A stretch of 64,000 nucleotides of DNA. Origin: an uncultured Bacteroidia bacterium (GTDB lineage Bacteria > Bacteroidota > Bacteroidia > Bacteroidales > UBA932). The stretch lies in NCBI GenBank assembly GCA_902788175.1, contig CADAJF010000001.1, positions 1 through 64,000 of the forward strand, given 5' to 3'. The notes beneath the pieces were generated by a model. That model did no database searches. It was not told the DNA's origin and saw only the letters and a list, made by a program, of their open reading frames with translations. A program made the position numbers and the translations under genes. Shown one piece after another: positions 58,214 to 64,000 of the stretch (position 1 is the first letter of the stretch; the number at the start of each line of letters is the position of its first letter).

Positions 58214-60682
58214 ATGAGGAGGTCTAAATATTTTCTAGCATTAATCGCCATTATTTGTGCGTTTGCCCCGGCTTTCGCCCAGGGACTCAGATTCCAGGGT
58301 ATGGACAAGCGCATCGCGGAGAGGACTTCGTATGATGTCTTCGGCGACAAGCGAGTCAGGCTCGACGGCTGGCTCTCCATCTGCTTCTCGATGTGTACAT
58401 ACAACACATCCGATTTCGGTTACATCCTCAGGATCACCGACCAGGGAGAATCCGGCTCCATCTGGAACCTTTCTTACGACAGGGGGCAAAGTCTTACGAT
58501 GCGTCTCAACGAAGAGGGAAGGTTCAGCCTCATAAAGGCGGAGCTCGACAAGGAGAACCTTCCTCCGCTCAGATGGGTTGATGTCAAGCTTGAGTTCAAC
58601 TCCCACAAAGATTCAGTTTATCTTTCGTTGGGAGACAAGGTGTTCGCTGAGAAGGCGGATCTGCCGGATACCTTCTTTCCGAAAATTCAGTTCGGACGCA
58701 GCGGTTTCATTATCGACGTTCCCTCATTTGCCATCCGTGACCTGCGGGTTTCGGATGACAAGACAGAATACTCTTTCCCGCTCGACGAGTCTGCCGGGAC
58801 CAGTGTAAGGGACCGGCTCTCCAGGATCAAAGGCAAGGTCACGAATCCGACTTGGCTCATCAGGGAATCCCTGGAGTGGTCTCAGATCGCAGAACTCCAC
58901 TGCTGGACCAACGCCGGAGCCAATTATGATCCGGAAAGGAAGTGTTTCTATTATTTCAGCAGCGACTCCTTATATACATATGACGTGATATCCGGCCAGG
59001 TCAGCGAACGCCGCGTCCACTCTCCGCTGTCCATTAATCTCGGCATGAGCTTCATGCGCGAAGGCAGGCTCTATGCTTACGAGCCGTTTTGTTACGGCCG
59101 GCAGGAAGGCGCTCCGACTATAGCATGCCTCGACCCTGAGGCCGGAAACTGGACAGTCGTGAGCACTGACCATCTTTCGCAACCGTTCCACCACCATGCT
59201 TCGTTTATGCGTGGAGACCGCTTCGAGTTTTTCGGCGGCTTTGGAGAGATGATGTACAACGGAGAATTCTACGCGCTGGACGAGCATTACCGCTGGCATC
59301 GCGATACTCTCATCGACAACACTACGCTTTTCCCGCGCTACTTTACGGCCATGGGCCAGCAGGGTGATCTGGTCTACGTTTACGGCGGTATGGGCAACGA
59401 ATGCGGCGAACAGATCGTAGGGCGCAGGTACTTCTACGACCTGCACCGCATCGATCTTGGCAGCGGATCGTGCGAAAAGCTCTGGGAGCACGAATGGGCG
59501 GGGGAAGACTGCGTGCCTGCAAGGACAATGGTCATAGACGGAGATAAATTCTACGTCCTGTGCTATCCTGAATACAAGAGCGTGTCGCGCATCAGCCTTT
59601 ACGAATTCGCTATAGAAGATGGTTCATACAGGGTTCTTGCAGATGAGATTCCGATCATCTCCGACAAATTGTTCACCAACGCGGCGCTTTACCTCGACAG
59701 CGATCTCAAGAAATTCTTCGTCACCACGCTCGTCTTCGACGATGACATTCGTTCGACCCTCAAGATATACTCGCTGGCATACCCGCCGCGCTCGTTGGCA
59801 GAAGTGGAGGCAGGCGGATCCCGTCAGGTTTCCTGGCTGGTCATATTCGGGCTGATCGCCCTGGTCGTGATCCTTGCAATCATCTTGTACATCCGCCACA
59901 GACGCGAAAGGGCCCGGGCAAGATACGGCTATCTGCTCTCGCGAAGTCATCCGGAAAAGAAAAAATTCTCACAGCCCGACAGGGCAAACGCCATTTATCT
60001 TTTCGGTGATTTCCAGGTGAACGACAAAGACGGCAGGGATATTACCGGGCGTATCTCCGCCCAGCAGAAAAAGCTCCTCTGGCTGCTCGTCAAATACAGC
60101 GACTCCCAGGGCGTGTCGACCTCGAGGCTGAGCAGCATCTTCTGGCCGGACAAGGAGGAAGAGAAAGTCAAGAATTCTCGCGGCGTAGCCATCAATCACC
60201 TCAGGAACAGCCTGGCGGATGTAGAAGGCCTCTCGATAGTTTTCGACAAGGGCTATTATCGTCTGGTGCTGGGCGAGCCGTGCTACTGCGACGTAGTAGA
60301 TCTGCTCGGGCAGGTCAGCTCCAGGGAACCTGATATGGACAGAATTCTTTCGGTCCTTTCGCGCGGCAAGTTCCTCAAGCACGTCGATGATCCTGTCTTC
60401 GACTCTTACAAGAGCAGGATCGAGAACGGCGTGTCGCCTGTCCTCCAGAGCGAGATCGTCCGACGATATAGGTCGAACTCATGGCAGGAGGTCATCGAAA
60501 TCGCCGATATGATCCTGTATTTTGATCCGCTCGACGAAACTGCTCTCAAATATGCGACAAGCGCACTGGTACGCATCCAAAGGAATGAGGACGCGCTGCT
60601 GCGCTATGCTGCATTCACTTCTGAATACCGGAAGGTGAACGATTCCGATTATCCGGTTCCTTTCGAGAAGACTATACTGTGA
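58214..60682 (+). CDS. One-piece membrane regulator: LamG/propeller sensor, one TM helix, winged-helix and BTAD-like output
   Basis: An 822-residue protein. A signal peptide (1-22) leads to a periplasmic part with a LamG/concanavalin-like region (about 25-210, DGWLSICFSMCTYN) and a kelch or propeller-like region (about 225-530) with repeats such as FEFFGGFGEMMYNGEFYALD and VYVYGGMGNE. One membrane helix (WLVIFGLIALVVILAIILYI, about 540-560) precedes a winged-helix domain (about 593-690, RISAQQKKLLWLLVKYSDSQ, then HLRNSLADV) and a helical BTAD/TPR-like tail. There are no kinase or receiver domains, so it is neither a hybrid two-component system nor SusR. Divergent orientation suggests it controls the mannan operon. 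Domain edges are approximate. Confidence 0.78.
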   Translation: MRRSKYFLALIAIICAFAPAFAQGLRFQGMDKRIAERTSYDVFGDKRVRLDGWLSICFSMCTYNTSDFGYILRITDQGESGSIWNLSYDRGQSLTMRLNEEGRFSLIKAELDKENLPPLRWVDVKLEFNSHKDSVYLSLGDKVFAEKADLPDTFFPKIQFGRSGFIIDVPSFAIRDLRVSDDKTEYSFPLDESAGTSVRDRLSRIKGKVTNPTWLIRESLEWSQIAELHCWTNAGANYDPERKCFYYFSSDSLYTYDVISGQVSERRVHSPLSINLGMSFMREGRLYAYEPFCYGRQEGAPTIACLDPEAGNWTVVSTDHLSQPFHHHASFMRGDRFEFFGGFGEMMYNGEFYALDEHYRWHRDTLIDNTTLFPRYFTAMGQQGDLVYVYGGMGNECGEQIVGRRYFYDLHRIDLGSGSCEKLWEHEWAGEDCVPARTMVIDGDKFYVLCYPEYKSVSRISLYEFAIEDGSYRVLADEIPIISDKLFTNAALYLDSDLKKFFVTTLVFDDDIRSTLKIYSLAYPPRSLAEVEAGGSRQVSWLVIFGLIALVVILAIILYIRHRRERARARYGYLLSRSHPEKKKFSQPDRANAIYLFGDFQVNDKDGRDITGRISAQQKKLLWLLVKYSDSQGVSTSRLSSIFWPDKEEEKVKNSRGVAINHLRNSLADVEGLSIVFDKGYYRLVLGEPCYCDVVDLLGQVSSREPDMDRILSVLSRGKFLKHVDDPVFDSYKSRIENGVSPVLQSEIVRRYRSNSWQEVIEIADMILYFDPLDETALKYATSALVRIQRNEDALLRYAAFTSEYRKVNDSDYPVPFEKTIL

Positions 60683-60738
60683 TCATTGTTTCCCCGGCTG
60701 GTTTAGGATGGATATCCGGAGTGCCGGGGGGGCAACGG

Positions 60739-61359
60739 TTATGATTCTTCTGCGTAAACTGATTCAAAGATGGTCCGGAGCCGCGGTTCATCTTTGATAA
60801 TCTCACGCAGTTGCTGCAGGGGAGCCTCATTGGGCGACCCAGGAATCAGAAGGTGAAGATAGCCGACTTCGGCATACTTCTCATGGAGATGCTCCAGCGT
60901 GCGGTTCCAGTGGCCTTCCTTGTCCAGTTCAGGGTAGTTGGAAAGGCCGAAGAGAACGGTCCGGCGAATGATGGTTTCAGGAACAATTAGACGGTCTGCC
61001 TCGGCAACAAGACGGCCATAGATGCTTCTTGGCGGCGTTTTTGCCGATGCCCGGTGGTCTTCCGCAGCCTGGGCGATTGTCTCTATCTGCTCAGGTGAGA
61101 ACCATTCGGAGAGCCGCTTGTCTTCGCGGATAATCCGTCCGCTTTCCAAATGGTGAGTTTTCCGGTCCACCGCAAGACCAAGGTCGTGACACGCCGCTGC
61201 CGTCAGGAGCATCTCCTCATTGATATCATACTGCTTGCCCATCGAAAGGGCACGCTCAATGACCGTCAAAGCGTGGTCTTCCCGATGCGCCTTATCAAAG
61301 GCCGCATACCCAGGAAAGACTTCATTATAAATGTAGTTCTTCAGGCTTTCTCTTATCAT
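60739..61359 (-). CDS. HD-domain phosphohydrolase-like protein
   Basis: A 206-residue protein with HREDHALTVIERA, LLTAAACHDLGLAV and EDHRAS, giving the H...HD...D metal site of the HD superfamily. Such small proteins hydrolyse nucleotides or act on modified bases; the substrate is unknown. I start at 61359 (MIRESLKNYIYNEVFPGY) because residues of a longer frame are unlike the family. It lies downstream of xre copy 2 with a 22-base gap and may share its promoter. Confidence 0.82.
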   Translation of the reverse strand: MIRESLKNYIYNEVFPGYAAFDKAHREDHALTVIERALSMGKQYDINEEMLLTAAACHDLGLAVDRKTHHLESGRIIREDKRLSEWFSPEQIETIAQAAEDHRASAKTPPRSIYGRLVAEADRLIVPETIIRRTVLFGLSNYPELDKEGHWNRTLEHLHEKYAEVGYLHLLIPGSPNEAPLQQLREIIKDEPRLRTIFESVYAEES

Positions 61360-61381
61360 GCAGAAAAGTTCTGAATTCTTA

Positions 61382-61816
61382 TTATTTAGCGTTCTTTCTA
61401 TGCTTGTAGCCTTCAACGAAATCGCTTGTTTTGATATCCGGATCAAATTTTTCCCCTGCCGAATCACTCAGGCATTGGGGACGGGAGGGTACAGTTGAAC
61501 CATAGCCACTGACGTAAGTAAAGGCCGATTTGATCAGATCTATACTCAAGGCGTTCTCCAGACGGGCAATGGTCTCAAGCGTCATATTGGAACTGCCTTT
61601 AAGCAAGTTGGAAACATACTGCTGCGTACAGCCCATCCGCTTTGCCAGCTCAACTTGTGTAATAGACTGCTCTTCCATTGCACGTAATACCTGAAGTGTA
61701 ATGTAGCGAGCGTACTTGAGCCAATATTCGTTGTCTCTGCGCCACTGCGCATCCTCACGCCAGCGTGAAGGTGTTGGAGACTGATGTGCCTCCAGGAATT
61801 CAATTGCCCTGCTCAT
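61382..61816 (-). CDS. XRE-family repressor (copy 2)
   Basis: A 144-residue protein nearly identical to the one at 42827 up to IDLIKSA, with the same HTH (VELAKRMGCTQQYVSNLL). It then has a longer C-terminal tail (VPSRPQCLSDSAGEKFDPDI) that copy 1 lacks, so this is probably the complete form. The promoter region with tandem palindromes is also duplicated. Start taken by comparison with copy 1; ATG at 61822 is possible. Confidence 0.82.
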   Translation of the reverse strand: MSRAIEFLEAHQSPTPSRWREDAQWRRDNEYWLKYARYITLQVLRAMEEQSITQVELAKRMGCTQQYVSNLLKGSSNMTLETIARLENALSIDLIKSAFTYVSGYGSTVPSRPQCLSDSAGEKFDPDIKTSDFVEGYKHRKNAK

Positions 61817-61884
61817 TGTCATACTTCTGCCCACAGCCGTTTATCTTCATGTATCTTATCAAACGTCATACATCATCTTTTTCG

Positions 61885-61927
61885 CAAAGATAAAAACAAT
61901 ATTTGTATTGTACAATATTTATGTTGT
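61885..61927 (-). promoter_or_regulatory. xre copy 2 promoter and tandem palindromic operators
   Basis: The minus strand -7 motif TATCTTTG lies at 61885-61892, with ACAATATTTGTATTGT at 61896 and ACAATATTTATGTTGT at 61912. Spacing is the same as at copy 1. Confidence 0.7.
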
Positions 61928-61939
61928 CTTTCCAGTAAT

Positions 61940-61986
61940 AGAAAGACACTGACTGACAGAAATGTTTCAGTAATGTTACACTAAAG
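61940..61986 (+). repeat. GACACTGAC element, copy B
   Basis: AGAAAGACACTGACTGACAG, AAATGTTTCAG, TAATGTTACACTAAAG. Its first base is 106 bases before CCCGCCCG at 62046, as in copies A and C. Confidence 0.7.
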
Positions 61987-62045
61987 AACGAATCCAGGTT
62001 GGCAACTATTTGACATTCAATTGGTTCAGTCCGATGGTTAGTACC

Positions 62046-62053
62046 CCCGCCCG
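62046..62053 (+). repeat. Degenerate att-like core, copy 5
   Basis: CCCGCCCG followed by TGCC instead of AGGC. The match is short and is trusted only because of the 106-base spacing from copy B. No terminator follows; coding remnant DNA follows instead. Confidence 0.5.
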
Positions 62054-62054
62054 T

Positions 62055-62232
62055 GCCGGCGATAATCATCTCCGTCAACTGGCGGGCTCCACCGAGGTCA
62101 AGATTCAGTATGCGCAGCACAAGTCCGCTGTCCAGATAAATATACTTACGGAATTTCTCATTGACCTCTGCTCCAAGGGGAAAATATCCTTTCCAAACAC
62201 ATGGCTTTGGCGCGATTTTTGCCTTTTTTATC
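62055..62232 (-). pseudogene. C-terminal fragment of a DUF4143-type AAA ATPase
   Basis: On the minus strand an open stretch reads KGYFPLGAEVNEKFRKYIYL, then DSGLVLRILNLDLGGARQLT and EMIIAG, the pattern of the DUF4143 C-terminal domain of small AAA ATPases. An in-frame TAA lies at its upstream end and homology stops at the att-like core. The rest of the gene is absent. The remaining 62233-62435 shows no gene or clear promoter. Confidence 0.55.
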
Positions 62233-62435
62233 GGTTAAGTTACCGTGACTTTCACGAAAAACCTAAGTTACTGTGTGCTTACCAAGCATATATGAACAGG
62301 TCAAACGGCTATTAACCCGAACGAGAAGCCTCCTCCGGAGCGTTATCTTAGTGTCTGTCCTTCTTATTTTACGTTCAGGTGCCGTAACATCGTAAAGATA
62401 ATGTCGTCGATAATAATCCAAAATATCACAAACAA

Positions 62436-63314
62436 ATGAAACCACTCGCAAAATTCTCCTTTCTGTTGGCTGCCGTCATTATGGTGGTTGCACCGGTATC
62501 GGCACAGGATAAGACCATCAAGAGGAAAGTCGCCATTGGCCGCTTCACCAACGAAACGCAGTATGCAAAGGGCATCTTCTACGACAAGGAGAACGATCCT
62601 ATGCGTAAGCAGGCCCTGGACATCCTTTCTTCCAAACTTGCCGCCAGTGAAAAGTTTATTCTTCTTGAAAGGGAAGACCTTGATATTCTTGTCGCAGAGG
62701 CGGGAGAAGGCATGAACAAAATTGGCGCCGACTATATCATCCTCGGCTCCATCACTGAATTCGGCCGCAAGGCCGAGGGACAGCAGAAAGTCTTCTCTAC
62801 AACCAAGACCCAAACTGTTGAAGCCGGAGTAAGTATTCGCCTTGTCGAGGCTGCCACGGGCTTGATTATCTACTCCGACGAGGCGAAAGGTTTTGCCGAA
62901 ACCACAACAAAGCAGACTCTGGGCGTAGGCGGAACCGCCGGCTTTGATGCAACCCTTAGCGACAAAGCCATCTCCTCTGCATTGAGCCAGCTCGTCGAGA
63001 ACATTATCAACAAGTGCATGGACAAACCTTGGAGGTCTTACATCCTTTCTGTTGACGATGGCTCCTATATTATTTCCGGCGGTGCCTCCCAGGGCCTTTC
63101 TGTCGGTGATTCTTTCAGCGTCTACAAGAGAGGGAAAACCGTCAAGAACCCTCAGACCGGACTCAACATCGAACTTCCCGGTCAAAAGATTGGAACCATT
63201 TCGGTACAGACATCTTATGGTGAAACTCCCGAAACGGAGATTTCATTCTGCACATATGAAGGCGAAGCCCTTGATGTGGAGAATCTTGGCAATTACTACA
63301 TTTCTGACAAATAA
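62436..63314 (+). CDS. CsgG/HfaB-family protein
   Basis: A 292-residue exported protein with a signal peptide ending VAPVSAQ. KVAIGRFTNETQYAKGIFYD, KFILLEREDLDILVAEAG and GADYIILGSITEF match the CsgG family, which forms outer-membrane pores or periplasmic assemblies. It is followed by a small lipoprotein and a DUF4810 lipoprotein; CsgG, DUF4810 and GNA1162 genes form a conserved operon in other bacteria. The mature protein lacks an obvious lipobox cysteine, unlike E. coli CsgG. Confidence 0.87.
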   Translation: MKPLAKFSFLLAAVIMVVAPVSAQDKTIKRKVAIGRFTNETQYAKGIFYDKENDPMRKQALDILSSKLAASEKFILLEREDLDILVAEAGEGMNKIGADYIILGSITEFGRKAEGQQKVFSTTKTQTVEAGVSIRLVEAATGLIIYSDEAKGFAETTTKQTLGVGGTAGFDATLSDKAISSALSQLVENIINKCMDKPWRSYILSVDDGSYIISGGASQGLSVGDSFSVYKRGKTVKNPQTGLNIELPGQKIGTISVQTSYGETPETEISFCTYEGEALDVENLGNYYISDK

Positions 63315-63323
63315 ACCACACAA

Positions 63324-63662
63324 ATGAAAAAGATTATCATTGCCATTATTGGCGCCCTGATGTTAACTTCTTGTGGTGTAGGATCTTACTCCGTTTCTTC
63401 CGGCAAGGCCGACGAAGGAATGATTTCCTTTGTCAGCGAGTCCAGGACACCCATTACCGTGACCATTGATAATGATACTTACAATGCCTGCACAGTAAAG
63501 ACCAAAGCCTGGCGCAAGGATAGAAATATCAAAAAGACGGCCCAGAATACCATCTTTCTCACTCCTGGACAGCACAATGTCATTGTTACCATGAATGGGA
63601 AAGAGGTATGCAACAAGAAGGTTTTCATTTCTTCCCAGGAGCATAAAGTGATCGAACTATGA
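63324..63662 (+). CDS. Small lipoprotein in the CsgG operon
   Basis: A 112-residue protein with a lipobox (ALMLTSC) and a single beta-rich domain (ITVTIDNDTYNACTVKTKAW, then FLTPGQHNVIVTMNGKEV) that resembles PEGA-like surface-layer repeats. It lies 9 bases after the CsgG gene and overlaps the DUF4810 gene by four bases. Function is not known. Confidence 0.72.
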   Translation: MKKIIIAIIGALMLTSCGVGSYSVSSGKADEGMISFVSESRTPITVTIDNDTYNACTVKTKAWRKDRNIKKTAQNTIFLTPGQHNVIVTMNGKEVCNKKVFISSQEHKVIEL

Positions 63663-64000
63663 GGAAGGTTTTGTCTTTTGCCATAGCCGTTGCTGTGCTT
63701 ACCTCTTGCGGCATAACCGATGATCTCTACTACTGGGGAGGAGAACAGAGCGGAACGACAGCTTACGAGAATCTGGCTTATCAATCCTCCCATAAGCAGA
63801 CGCCCAAAAGTCTCTGCAACCTTGTGGCCGTATATGAGGATATGGTTACAAACCCGGGGGGAACCCGCCAAGTTCCACCTCCTGGCATTTGCGCCGAATA
63901 TGGCTATCTCCTTCTCCAGCCTCAGACAGCTGAAACCTTCCTGAACAATGCAACTTCGGCCCAAAAGAGGCTGTTCCAGTCTGATGACTACAGTGCCCTG
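63659..64000 (+). CDS. DUF4810 lipoprotein, 5' part
   Basis: 114 codons are visible before the window ends. A lipobox (AVAVLTSC) is followed by DDLYYWGG and VPPPGICAEYGYLLLQPQTA, the DUF4810 signature, and a helical stretch. In known operons DUF4810 lies between CsgG and GNA1162 genes, so a GNA1162-like gene may come next. The start is the ATG of an ATGA overlap. Confidence 0.8.
   Translation, partial: MRKVLSFAIAVAVLTSCGITDDLYYWGGEQSGTTAYENLAYQSSHKQTPKSLCNLVAVYEDMVTNPGGTRQVPPPGICAEYGYLLLQPQTAETFLNNATSAQKRLFQSDDYSAL

Noticed and set aside
62010..62315. A 101-codon plus-strand frame after the third att-like module
   Set aside because: The minus strand of the same DNA reads as a better match to a DUF4143 fragment, and the plus frame spans the att-like core.
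1..64000. CRISPR arrays and rRNA genes
   Set aside because: No regularly spaced repeats of CRISPR form and no rRNA-like stretches were seen. The repeats that do occur are att-like or operator-like.

Overview
The window reads as a chromosomal segment of a Bacteroidota member, most likely order Bacteroidales. The signs are promoters of the TAnnTTTG type before many genes, SusC/SusD pairs, DUF4252, DUF3109, DUF3823, GH92 and GH125 families, and a mreBCD-mrdA-rodA operon of Bacteroidetes form. I cannot name the genus. No rRNA, CRISPR array, transposase or integrase gene is visible.

Region 1 (1-34,967) is mostly core genome: a DeoR-type regulator tail, a lone frdC-like cytochrome b, pyrH, an ECF sigma operon bracketed by two DUF4252 proteins, an esterase, a membrane acyltransferase, aminopeptidase P, hemW, an M16-like protein without its zinc motif, a TPR protein, a U32 protein, a HicAB pair, prmC, ddl, a class A PBP, topA, an Lrp regulator, ispD, the rod-shape operon, an S41 lipoprotein, and a tRNA-Leu(UAA).

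Region 2 (34,930-44,680) is an accessory island in the 3' end of tRNA-Leu. Near-copies of the tRNA 3' end recur at 39,579, 43,386 and 44,627, and two of them are followed by their own terminator. Two of these copies lie 105-106 bp after a conserved element containing GACACTGAC. A third such module sits at 61,940-62,053, with the same 106 bp spacing, on the far side of the following polysaccharide locus. The island carries two paralogous AAA ATPases, a chimeric ORF, a flavoprotein, TfoX-like proteins, an antitoxin with a truncated toxin, a DUF4160/DUF2442 pair, a double GNAT protein, an XRE repressor with tandem palindromic operators, and a HATPase/DUF4325 pair. No recombinase remains in the window.

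Region 3 (44,995-60,682) is a polysaccharide utilization locus for alpha-mannan. One minus-strand operon encodes a surface glycan-binding-type lipoprotein, GH76, SusC, SusD, a DUF3823 lipoprotein, GH125 and GH92. A divergent gene encodes an unusual one-piece membrane regulator: signal peptide, periplasmic LamG-like and propeller-like region, one membrane helix, and a cytoplasmic winged-helix plus BTAD-like output. The inferred flow is as follows: GH76 cuts the alpha-1,6 backbone at the surface, SusCD imports the oligosaccharides, GH92 and GH125 trim them, and the regulator senses the glycan.

Region 4 (60,739-64,000) has an HD-domain protein, a second copy of the xre unit with the same operators and att-like module, a fragment of a DUF4143-type ATPase, and the start of a CsgG / lipoprotein / DUF4810 operon that runs off the end.
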